Shown here piece by piece: positions 14,789 to 21,812 of a stretch of DNA of 34,888 nucleotides. Source of the stretch: Anaerocolumna sp. (lineage in GTDB: Bacteria > Bacillota > Clostridia > Lachnospirales > Lachnospiraceae); assembly GCA_029239975.1 (NCBI GenBank), contig JARBTX010000039.1, positions 1 through 34,888 on the forward strand, given 5' to 3'. The notes beneath the pieces were generated by a model. The model saw nothing but the letters and a program-made list of their open reading frames with translations. It had not been told where the DNA came from and did no database searches. How positions within the stretch are numbered: the stretch's first letter is position 1; the number at the start of each line of letters is the position of its first letter. The translations under genes were made by a program, and so were the position numbers.

Positions 14789-16321
14789 ATGGCGAATTAT
14801 GCGGAAAGTTTATCCTATCATTTTGTATCTGCACAAGCTCCACCTACTAGAGAAGAAAGAATTGGTTCATGTTCTGCCTTCTGTGGTTCTTGCAGACAAT
14901 TACAAGAGGGGATGAAAACAGGTTGTGCTCAACTGCAAAACAGGAAATTTTCACAAAGTGGCGGATGTCAATTAACACTTGCAGTAGGTATTGTTAGTAG
15001 TTTGACGAATGTTGTTATGATAATACACTCTCCATTAGGTTGTTGCTCAAATTTCGTAGGATCTGGTGGACTAAGAAAAACAATGCGAGCTTCCAAAGGA
15101 AAAGTAGATGAAGAATTCATATGGCTCCATACCAATATGGATGAGTTAGATGTAGTTCAAGGTGGAATCGATAAACTAAGAAAAGCAATTCTGTACGCTG
15201 AAAAAGAATATCATCCAGAAGCAATTGTTATCGCAAATGGATGTGTTCCTGGAATTATAGGCGATGATATTGATTCTTTAGTAACTGAATTATCGAATCA
15301 AATCTCTGCAAAAATTGTTCCGGTTCATTGTGAAGGATTTAAAAGTAAATATGTAGCCTCTGGGTATGATTCAGCTTACCATGGTGTCCTAAGACACTTA
15401 GTGGAACCACCGAAACGTTATGAGAGTGCTATACCAAAAGTTGAATTAGATGAGAAAGAAGAATATCGAATCAGTAAAACCGTTAATATCTTTAATGTTG
15501 GTTCTAACAGTAATGGAGATGAAGTTGAACTATCAAGATTAGTAAGTGCATTAGGTTTAATTCCAAAGGTATTACCATTGCATTCCTCTATTGATGATAT
15601 TGCTCATATTGGAGAGGCTGCATTAAATGTTAGTATTTGTGCAACACATGATGACTATTTATTAGGACATTTAAAAGAGCGGTTTGGAACCGATTATATC
15701 ATTGATACTCTACCAATTGGAATTAAAAATACGAATCAATGGATTAGACGTATTGCAAGTTATTTTCATTTAGAAGACGAAGCAGAAAAATTGATTGCAT
15801 TTGAAAATAAAGAATTAAATTATGCTTTAGAACCCTTTAAAAAAGAGCTTAAGGGTAAAAGTATCTTTGTTGGTGGTGGTGAAACAAGAATACTTACTAC
15901 TGCGGAATTTTATTATTCCCTTGGGATGAATTTATTAGGTGTAAAATCTCACAATGTAGATCGTTTTGTTGATGAGATATTAGAAAATATGGATGATCAA
16001 GAATTAATAATTGATGTGGCAGCTGGTCAACCAGCTGAAGAATTGAATCTCTTAAAGAGGTTAAAACCTGATCTTTACGTTGGTCACGCAGGTGCAAATG
16101 GTTGGGTAACTAAGCTGGGTATACCAAATTTACCGCTATTTGGTCAATCTTTTAATTATATGGGGTATTCGGGAGCTTTTGAATTAGCTAGAAAAGCTGT
16201 TAGAGTACTAAAGAATACGAATTTTTCGAAAAACATTTCTGCCAATGTTACATTACCGTTAAGTGATTCTTGGTATCATGAAGATATAAGTGACAATATA
16301 AAAGATGTTGAACTTTATTAA
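14789..16321 (+). CDS. NifD-like (alpha-type) nitrogenase-family catalytic subunit
   Basis: 510 residues. Cys60 (SGGCQ), Cys85 (SPLGCC) and Cys152 (NGCVPGIIGDDI) match the three P-cluster ligands of NifD. Cys284 (NVSICATHDD) matches the cofactor ligand Cys275. Other cofactor-pocket positions differ: the His442 site reads Phe (about residue 451, in GIPNLPLFGQ), Gln191 reads Val189, His195 reads Tyr193 and Arg96 reads about Gly93. So it probably carries a P-cluster and a NifB-derived cofactor but is not an N2-reducing enzyme. The N terminus has an extra Cys28-x3-Cys32-x2-Cys35-x10-Cys46, able to hold another Fe-S cluster. Alignment was by eye; the cysteines are certain, the substitutions less so. 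The substrate is probably a sulfur compound, judging from cysteine synthase and YezD neighbours (inference). Confidence 0.88.
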   Translation: MANYAESLSYHFVSAQAPPTREERIGSCSAFCGSCRQLQEGMKTGCAQLQNRKFSQSGGCQLTLAVGIVSSLTNVVMIIHSPLGCCSNFVGSGGLRKTMRASKGKVDEEFIWLHTNMDELDVVQGGIDKLRKAILYAEKEYHPEAIVIANGCVPGIIGDDIDSLVTELSNQISAKIVPVHCEGFKSKYVASGYDSAYHGVLRHLVEPPKRYESAIPKVELDEKEEYRISKTVNIFNVGSNSNGDEVELSRLVSALGLIPKVLPLHSSIDDIAHIGEAALNVSICATHDDYLLGHLKERFGTDYIIDTLPIGIKNTNQWIRRIASYFHLEDEAEKLIAFENKELNYALEPFKKELKGKSIFVGGGETRILTTAEFYYSLGMNLLGVKSHNVDRFVDEILENMDDQELIIDVAAGQPAEELNLLKRLKPDLYVGHAGANGWVTKLGIPNLPLFGQSFNYMGYSGAFELARKAVRVLKNTNFSKNISANVTLPLSDSWYHEDISDNIKDVELY

Positions 16322-16322
16322 T

Positions 16323-16418
16323 TTGTAGCGTCTTACAGCTACAAGTCAAATATGATAACTTGAAAAATTGTTCATATAAGGTACTGCAATAAATTTGCTA
16401 CAAAACAAGTGCAGTATC
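16323..16418 (+). other. Two hairpins between the NifD-like gene and cysK
   Basis: TTGTAGC (16323-16329) pairs with GCTACAA (16338-16344). GGTACTGCA (16380-16388) pairs with TGCAGTATC (16410-16418, one G-U). Neither has a T run, so these look like mRNA-stability or processing structures and not terminators. The second hairpin ends just before the cysK ribosome site GGGAGGG. Confidence 0.6.
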
Positions 16419-16431
16419 AAGGGAGGGAAAA

Positions 16432-17397
16432 ATGAATGTGATAGTAAATAATCTAACTGATTTAATTGGTAATACTCCGATTTTACATCCAACAAAATTT
16501 CTACAATTAGCTAAAATAGAGAACTCAGATTTACTTCTTAAATTAGAATATTTTAATCCATTAGGTAGTGTAAAAGATAGGATAGCGTTTTCTATGATAA
16601 CAGATGCAGAAGATAATGGAATCCTGAAAAAAGATACCGTTATTATCGAACCATCTAGTGGCAATACGGGTGTTGGTCTTGCTTTTGTCGCAGCAGCAAA
16701 AGGATATAGGTTAATAATTACGATGCCGGATTCTATGAGCGTTGAAAGACGAAATCTTTTAACTGCTTTAGGTGCAGAAGTTGTGCTAACTCCAGGCACT
16801 CTTGGAATGAAAGGTGCGATACGAAGAGCAGAAGAATTGCAGATTCAGACACCAAATTCTATTATATTACAACAATTCAATAATCCATCAAATCCTGAGA
16901 TACATAGAAAAACTACAGGACCAGAAATATGGGAGGCTACAAATGGTAAGATTGATATATTGGTTTCTGGAGTTGGTACAGGTGGAACCATTAGTGGAAC
17001 AGGCGCTTATTTAAAAGAGAAAAATCCTGAGATTAAAGTGATAGCAGTAGAACCTACTGGGTCTCCAGTTCTTTCAGGTGGTAATCCAGGACCCCATAAA
17101 ATTCAAGGAATCGGTGCAGGTTTTGTTCCCGTAGTCTTAAACCTAGGTATCGTTGATGAAATTTATAAAGTTCAAAATGAAGAGGCCTTAGATACATCTA
17201 GAGTTTTAGCTCGCGAAGAAGGTTTGCTGGTTGGGATATCATCTGGTGCAGCAGCATTCGCAGCATCCTATATCGCAAAAAGACCTGAGAATAAAGGCAA
17301 AGTGATTGTAGCTATTTTACCAGATACGGGAGAACGTTATTTATCTACAGAGCTATTTAATCAAACTCTTTTTGAAAAAAGTAGATATTGGTATTAG
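16432..17397 (+). CDS. cysK: Cysteine synthase (O-acetylserine sulfhydrylase)
   Basis: PLP enzyme that joins sulfide to O-acetylserine to give cysteine. The 321-residue product has the PLP lysine Lys48 in [10 protein letters not shown], the substrate loop [12 protein letters not shown], the phosphate-binding [12 protein letters not shown], and [10 protein letters not shown] at the C-terminal end. Length and motifs are those of CysK/CysM; I cannot separate these by eye, and CysM-type use of other thiols or thiosulfate is possible. It sits inside the nitrogenase-like operon, 110 bases after the NifD-like gene and 9 bases before a second NifX-like gene. That suggests the enzyme complex delivers sulfide (or a related nucleophile) for cysteine formation. 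Confidence 0.9.
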   Translation: MNVIVNNLTDLIGNTPILHPTKFLQLAKIENSDLLLKLEYFNPLGSVKDRIAFSMITDAEDNGILKKDTVIIEPSSGNTGVGLAFVAAAKGYRLIITMPDSMSVERRNLLTALGAEVVLTPGTLGMKGAIRRAEELQIQTPNSIILQQFNNPSNPEIHRKTTGPEIWEATNGKIDILVSGVGTGGTISGTGAYLKEKNPEIKVIAVEPTGSPVLSGGNPGPHKIQGIGAGFVPVVLNLGIVDEIYKVQNEEALDTSRVLAREEGLLVGISSGAAAFAASYIAKRPENKGKVIVAILPDTGERYLSTELFNQTLFEKSRYWY

Positions 17398-17406
17398 GAG
17401 GAGAAT

Positions 17407-17766
17407 ATGAAGTATCGAGTTGCCGTTGGAACGAAAGATCGAATCAATATAACGGAGCATTTCGGACAATGCAGCCAATTTTATATCTTAGATATAGATC
17501 AAGAAAGTGATTCGGTAACCTTTGTAGAAGAGAGAGTTACTAGCCATACCTTGCAATGTGGTAATCATAACGATTCTAGCATAAGAAGTAAAATCGACAA
17601 TATACAAGATTGTCATATTGTACTGGTAAAACAAATTGGTGGTCAATCTGAAAAACTATTAATTCATAATAATATAATACCACTTACCTATCAAGGTTTT
17701 GTATCGGAAGCTTTAGATAAAGTAAGAAAATTTTATAAGAAACAAAATTTTATTAAAAAGGAGTGA
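17407..17766 (+). CDS. NifX-like cofactor-binding protein (second copy)
   Basis: This 119-residue protein of the NifX/NafY (dinitrogenase Fe-Mo cofactor) family starts RVAVGTKDRINITEHFGQC, which lines up with the start of the copy at 11986 including the His and Cys. Later segments HIVLVKQIGGQSE and YQGFVSEALDKV also correspond. The two are clearly divergent paralogs, which suggests separate tasks (for example, carrying the precursor versus the finished cofactor) and not gene dosage. TAGGAGG overlaps the cysK stop region, and the permease gene starts 4 bases after its end, so cysK, this gene and the transporter form one tightly packed block. Confidence 0.85.
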   Translation: MKYRVAVGTKDRINITEHFGQCSQFYILDIDQESDSVTFVEERVTSHTLQCGNHNDSSIRSKIDNIQDCHIVLVKQIGGQSEKLLIHNNIIPLTYQGFVSEALDKVRKFYKKQNFIKKE

Positions 17767-17770
17767 TTAT

Positions 17771-18751
17771 ATGTCTGATAGAAAGAAAAAGGATAAAAAC
17801 TCCCCATTTGATTATCGTACTGTTATTCCTATTATAGCGATAGCCCTCACATTATTAACTGACACTCTAATACCCAATCATCTAGAAGCTAAATACCGAG
17901 AATTAACAGATTTTAGATTGGTATTAATAGTTGCTTTCCTGATTACCATAGCATTCTTTATTTTATCTCTTATCCGTAAGAGCTTTCGACTAAAGTATGC
18001 TTATAAAGGATGGTTTTTAGGTGGTTTAATAACATTTTTTAATATTCTAAATATTATTACAGTTAAGTTGTTACTATTACCACAGATATATTTTCCAAGT
18101 TTAAATCGAATTTTAAATGTTTATGTGGTAGATTATAAGTTTTTATTAACCTGTTTAGCGAGTTCATTTAGCTTATTAATCGAAGGACTTTTAATCGGTA
18201 CAATAATAGGTATTATAACCGGAATATTAATAGGATGGAGTAAAAAGTGGAGTTATTGGATTTATCCAATTATCCGTATTTTAGGACCAATACCATCTAG
18301 CACCTGGATTCCACTTGCATTGATTGCATTTCCCACACCTAGATGGGCAGCAATCTTTTTAATTGCTTTTGGTGTTTGGTTTCAGATAACAATTTTAACA
18401 AGTTCCGGTATACAAAGTGTTAAGAAGTCTTATTTTGAAGTTTCTTCTACATTAGGAGCAAGTAATCTACAGAATTTATTCCGTATTGCGATACCAGATG
18501 CACTTCCATCTATGTTTTTAGGATTTTTTAATGCTACTTGTAGTTCCTTTGTAGCTTTGATGGCTGCCGAAATGTTAGGTTGTAAATCTGGAATCGGATG
18601 GTATATTAATTGGCAGAAAGAAATGTTATCTTACCCTAATGTTTATGCTGGTCTAATCATTATTGCTGGCTTTTGCTATTTGTTTATAACCATACAATTT
18701 AAAGTTAGAGATAAACTACTCGGTTGGCAGAAAGGGGTTATTAAATGGTAA
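17771..18751 (+). CDS. ABC importer permease, SsuC/TauC/NrtB type
   Basis: A membrane-spanning permease of 326 residues with about six hydrophobic segments. The EAA-like coupling loop is EVSSTLGASNLQNLFRIAIP in the C-terminal half, preceded by RILGPIPSSTWIPLALIAFP, which is typical of the BinPDT permeases in sulfonate, taurine, nitrate and thiamine-precursor systems. A longer than usual N-terminal part (two extra hydrophobic stretches before about residue 100) precedes the core. It overlaps the ATPase gene by 7 bases. With the ATPase and the lipoprotein it forms a complete importer. Given cysK and the YezD genes in the same operon, an organosulfur substrate is the best guess, but the sequence does not prove it. 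Confidence 0.88.
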   Translation: MSDRKKKDKNSPFDYRTVIPIIAIALTLLTDTLIPNHLEAKYRELTDFRLVLIVAFLITIAFFILSLIRKSFRLKYAYKGWFLGGLITFFNILNIITVKLLLLPQIYFPSLNRILNVYVVDYKFLLTCLASSFSLLIEGLLIGTIIGIITGILIGWSKKWSYWIYPIIRILGPIPSSTWIPLALIAFPTPRWAAIFLIAFGVWFQITILTSSGIQSVKKSYFEVSSTLGASNLQNLFRIAIPDALPSMFLGFFNATCSSFVALMAAEMLGCKSGIGWYINWQKEMLSYPNVYAGLIIIAGFCYLFITIQFKVRDKLLGWQKGVIKW

Positions 18752-19566
18752 TTTCAGAAATAAAGGAGAATAGCAATATTGGTAATATATCTGCAAGAGA
18801 TATAAGCAAAGAATTTATACTTGCCGAAGGTGATAAAACAATTGCATTAGAAAATCTCAATGTAGATATTAAAGCAGGAGAATTTATATGTTTAATTGGA
18901 CCTTCTGGTTGTGGTAAATCTACCTTCTTAAGATTAATTGCAGGATTAATTAAACCAACCGATGGTGCCATTACCTTAGATAATCAAATCATACAAAATC
19001 CAGGTTATGACCGTGGCTTAGTCTTTCAAGATCCTACTTTATTTCCATGGTTAAACATTTATGAAAACATTGCTTATGGATTAAAGATTCGCCATGTATA
19101 TAAAGAAAATAAAAAAGAAGTAGATGCCTTTGTCAAACTCGTTGGTCTAAGTGGCTTTGAAAAATCCTATCCACATCAGTTATCTGGTGGTATGGCACAA
19201 AGAGCAAGTTTAGCTAGAGCATTAGTAAATCATCCTAAGGTGTTGTTATTGGATGAACCTCTAGGAGCTTTAGATGCATTTACAAGAATGAATATGCAAG
19301 ACGAAATATTACGAATATGGAAAGAACGTGGTACCACAATGATAATGGTAACTCATGATGTTGACGAGGCGATATACTTAAGTGATCGAGTTTTTGTAAT
19401 GACTCCACGTCCAGCAAAGATTGAAGAGATTATTGATGTAAATATAGGACGAAATGAAAGTTACGGAAGGAAACGTGATAGTGCAGACTTTTTAAATTTA
19501 CGATCTAAAATATTGCAAATCCTTGATTTTACTGGGAAGTCACAGGTTCCAGAGTATTATTTATAA
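18745..19566 (+). CDS. ABC importer ATP-binding protein, SsuB/TauB type
   Basis: The 273-residue ATPase has Walker A GPSGCGKST (52-60), Q-loop Gln95 in LVFQDPTLFPW, signature LSGGMAQ (146-152), Walker B VLLLDEP with DE at 170-171, and switch His in VTHDVDEA. The FPWLNIYENIAYGL stretch and the LGALDAFTR D-loop are typical of the nitrate/sulfonate/taurine subfamily. The start overlaps the permease stop region, with AAAGGGG upstream. The ATPase is followed by a 340-base stretch with a repeat array before the binding-protein gene, an unusual gap inside a transporter operon. Confidence 0.93.
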   Translation: MVISEIKENSNIGNISARDISKEFILAEGDKTIALENLNVDIKAGEFICLIGPSGCGKSTFLRLIAGLIKPTDGAITLDNQIIQNPGYDRGLVFQDPTLFPWLNIYENIAYGLKIRHVYKENKKEVDAFVKLVGLSGFEKSYPHQLSGGMAQRASLARALVNHPKVLLLDEPLGALDAFTRMNMQDEILRIWKERGTTMIMVTHDVDEAIYLSDRVFVMTPRPAKIEEIIDVNIGRNESYGRKRDSADFLNLRSKILQILDFTGKSQVPEYYL

Positions 19567-19631
19567 TTAAAATCATGAGAAAATGAATGATATGTAAACT
19601 GAACATGGTAAAAGAGAGTTAAATACGAGAA

Positions 19632-19893
19632 ATGTAAGTAGAAGTAAACTATGAATCGATGGAAAAGTAAAATGCGAATAGATGTAAGTAGAAGTAAAAT
19701 ATGAGTCAATGGAAGAAGAAGTAAAGTATGAATCAATGGAAGAAGTAAAGTATAAGTTAGCGGAAGAAAAAGTAAAATTTGAATCAATGGAAGTAAAATT
19801 AAAGTATGAATCAATGGAAGTAAAAGTAAAGTATGAATCAATGGAAGAAGAAAAATGTTATTTATGGAATTAGAAATAAAAATAAATCAATGG
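19632..19893. repeat. Purine-rich tandem repeat array in front of the binding-protein gene
   Basis: GAATCAATGGAA or close variants begin at 19653, 19703, 19730, 19781, 19808 and 19835, with a degenerate copy at 19754 and a last copy at 19884. Central periods are 27, 24, 27, 27 and 27, all multiples of three. As a result an open frame runs from ATG 19709 to TAG 19873 (54 codons) with repeated VKYESME-type units. No ribosome site precedes it, so I do not call a gene. A unit at 19793-19804 shares 12 identical bases (GTAAAATTAAAG) with codons just after the binding-protein start (19910-19921). This suggests the array grew from that start region. Confidence 0.8.
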
Positions 19894-19906
19894 AAGGAAA
19901 ATGGAT

Positions 19907-21091
19907 ATGGTAAAATTAAAGAGATACGTACGATTATTGAGTTTATTAGTAATATTAACAATCGCTTTCACAGCTTGTGGTAAGAATCCAAAAGAAAATT
20001 CAGTAAAAACGACCACAGTAAATGAAGATGTAACACCAACGGTTACAGATGGAGCCAGTGCAACAGATGCTGCAAAAGAACCTACAGAGACAACAACGAA
20101 ATCTACAGATTCATCCGATAATCCACCACCAATTAAGATTCTCTATAGTGCAGGTTTGTGTGGTATACCTTTACATCTTGCAAAACAATTGCAATTTTAT
20201 GAGGCTGAAGGATTAGTAGAAGGTGTTGATTATGAATATCTAACATCTAGTACACCGGGCGTGGAAATGCTTACAACAGGTCAAGCGGATGTTACATTTG
20301 GACTTATTGCCGCTATGTTAGCTCCTTTAGATAATGGCTTAGAAGCAAAAACCGTATTAGGAATTCACACTGGTTGTATTCAGATTTTAGCTGGAAAAGA
20401 TACAGGAATCACGGATGTTGCAGGACTTAAGGGTAAAAAAATTGGTGTAACACAACTTGCATCATCAGCACATATCGTAACACAACGTGCATTAGCAGAC
20501 GTAGGCATAGGATCTACAGCAGAGAATATGGAAGTTGAATTTGTAGTTTATTCAAAAGATGATATCCCAATAGCATTAAAAAATGGTGCAGTCGATGCCA
20601 TAGCAATTGGTGATCCACAAGCAACCATATTAATAAATGAAGGTGACGCAGTCTCTCTTTTTGATTCTGCAACATCTGACTTATTAAAAGATGAGTATTG
20701 CTGCTCCTTATGGGTTCGCAACGAAACGTTAGAAAAGTATCCAGAGCAAGTTGCCAAAGTAACTAGGGCAATACAAAAAACATCAGCCTGGATTGATCAA
20801 AACGTAGATTTGGCGGCTCAAATCCAATTAGATAATGAATGGCTAGTTGGTGACCTGGCAATTGATCAACAGATCCTAAAAAATTATAAATATTTACCAT
20901 CTGTAAGTGGTGTAGAAGAAGCTTTAACTAGAAATATTTTAGATATGAAGGAATTAGGTTTAATAAAAGAAGATACCAACGCAGAAGAGTTAGCGAAAAA
21001 CGGTTTTTATAGGCTTCCCGGTGTTCCTGATAACATAACTGAAACCATAGAAGCTCCAATCGATCCAACTACTCAGTTAAAAACAGAATAA
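19907..21091 (+). CDS. ABC importer substrate-binding lipoprotein (SsuA/NMT1-like)
   Basis: A type II signal peptide (KLKRYVRLLSLLVILTIAF, then TAC) ends at a lipobox Cys near residue 24, followed by a Thr/Ser/Asp-rich linker to about residue 75. The rest is a periplasmic-binding-protein-like domain of the nitrate/sulfonate/taurine/NMT1 class. IKILYSAGLCGIPLHLAKQL starts lobe 1, ML-TTGQADVTFGL is the usual G-x-x-D strand, and GLKGKKIGVTQLASSAH is the hinge and ligand loop. The GLCGIPLH and GIHTGC cysteines near the pocket are unusual for a sulfonate binder. I prefer ATG 19907, nine bases after GGAAGG, over ATG 19901, which is only three bases away. It completes the importer; ligand unknown. 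Confidence 0.88.
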   Translation: MVKLKRYVRLLSLLVILTIAFTACGKNPKENSVKTTTVNEDVTPTVTDGASATDAAKEPTETTTKSTDSSDNPPPIKILYSAGLCGIPLHLAKQLQFYEAEGLVEGVDYEYLTSSTPGVEMLTTGQADVTFGLIAAMLAPLDNGLEAKTVLGIHTGCIQILAGKDTGITDVAGLKGKKIGVTQLASSAHIVTQRALADVGIGSTAENMEVEFVVYSKDDIPIALKNGAVDAIAIGDPQATILINEGDAVSLFDSATSDLLKDEYCCSLWVRNETLEKYPEQVAKVTRAIQKTSAWIDQNVDLAAQIQLDNEWLVGDLAIDQQILKNYKYLPSVSGVEEALTRNILDMKELGLIKEDTNAEELAKNGFYRLPGVPDNITETIEAPIDPTTQLKTE

Positions 21092-21111
21092 AAATGGCCC
21101 ATCATTTTTCG

Positions 21112-21139
21112 TTGCATTTATAATGAGATATGTTATAAT
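21112..21139 (+). promoter_or_regulatory. Possible promoter of the rnhA-mutS-mutL-miaA group
   Basis: TTGCAT (21112-21117), 16 bases, TATAAT (21134-21139), about 155 bases before rnhA. The -10 box is perfect; the -35 box is weak. Confidence 0.5.
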
Positions 21140-21191
21140 ATTTTGTAACAAAAAGTTTTATTAAGAATGAAGCGGCCTATAGTAATAGATA

Positions 21192-21217
21192 AAGGGTGTG
21201 CATAAGTGCATACCCTT
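21192..21217 (+). other. 11-bp hairpin in the rnhA leader
   Basis: Arms 21192-21202 and 21207-21217 pair fully (one G-U) around the tetraloop TAAG. The following tail (ATATTTCG) is only weakly T-rich, so it may be a poor terminator for the importer operon or a leader structure for rnhA. Confidence 0.5.
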
Positions 21218-21293
21218 ATATTTCGTTATATTTGGTGTTTGATTATATTTATAGGTATTGAAAGAAAACGTATCAGCAGAATGGAGAATTAAT

Positions 21294-21770
21294 ATGAAAG
21301 TATCAATATATACGGATGGATCCGCAAGAGGAAATCCGGATGGTCCTGGTGGATACGGGACTATACTCGAATTTATAGATTCTAGTGGAAAAGAACATCT
21401 TAGAGAGTATTCTGGTGGATATAAAAAAACAACCAATAATCGTATGGAATTAATGGCTGCGATTGTAGGTTTAGAAGCATTAACAAAACCATGTGAAGTA
21501 GATCTTTATTCAGATTCGCAATACCTAGTGAAAGCATTTAATGATCATTGGTTAGACGGATGGATAAAAAAAGGTTGGAAACGTGGTAAAAATGAACCTG
21601 TTAAGAACGTGGATTTATGGAAACGATTATTAAAAGCAAAAGAACAACATAATGTGAATTTTATTTGGGTAAAAGGTCATGCTGGTCATCCACAAAATGA
21701 ACGTTGTGATATATTAGCTACTACAGCAGCAGATAGTGATAATCTTGCAGATGATGTAGTTGTAGATTAG
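21294..21770 (+). CDS. rnhA: Ribonuclease HI
   Basis: Cuts RNA in RNA-DNA hybrids (Okazaki primers, R-loops). The 158-residue product has the catalytic acids Asp8 (YTDGSARGNP), Glu52 (NRMELMA), Asp74 (YSDSQYLVKAF) and Asp139, with His129 in GHAGHPQNERCD. The basic protrusion typical of bacterial RNase HI is present (WIKKGWKRGKNEPVKN). I start at ATG 21294 after GGAG; the frame is open to 21258 but the fold begins at MKVSIYTDGS. It precedes mutS by 42 bases and may share its transcript. Confidence 0.95.
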   Translation: MKVSIYTDGSARGNPDGPGGYGTILEFIDSSGKEHLREYSGGYKKTTNNRMELMAAIVGLEALTKPCEVDLYSDSQYLVKAFNDHWLDGWIKKGWKRGKNEPVKNVDLWKRLLKAKEQHNVNFIWVKGHAGHPQNERCDILATTAADSDNLADDVVVD

Positions 21771-21812
21771 TGCATTTACTTAGGATACAAAGTTAGAAGG
21801 GAAGATACAAAA

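Noticed and set aside
11054..16321. A classical nitrogen-fixation (nif) cluster
   Set aside because: No nifE, nifN or nifV, no sigma-54 promoter, His442/His195/Gln191 equivalents missing, and sulfur-assimilation genes in the operon.
19557..19841. 94-codon minus-strand open frame
   Set aside because: It is the reverse complement of the purine-rich repeat array, giving a low-complexity Leu/Pro/Ile/His string with no ribosome site.
19709..19873. 54-codon plus-strand gene with VKYESME repeats
   Set aside because: The open frame follows from repeat lengths divisible by three and there is no ribosome site before its ATG. Kept as a repeat feature and finding, not as a gene.
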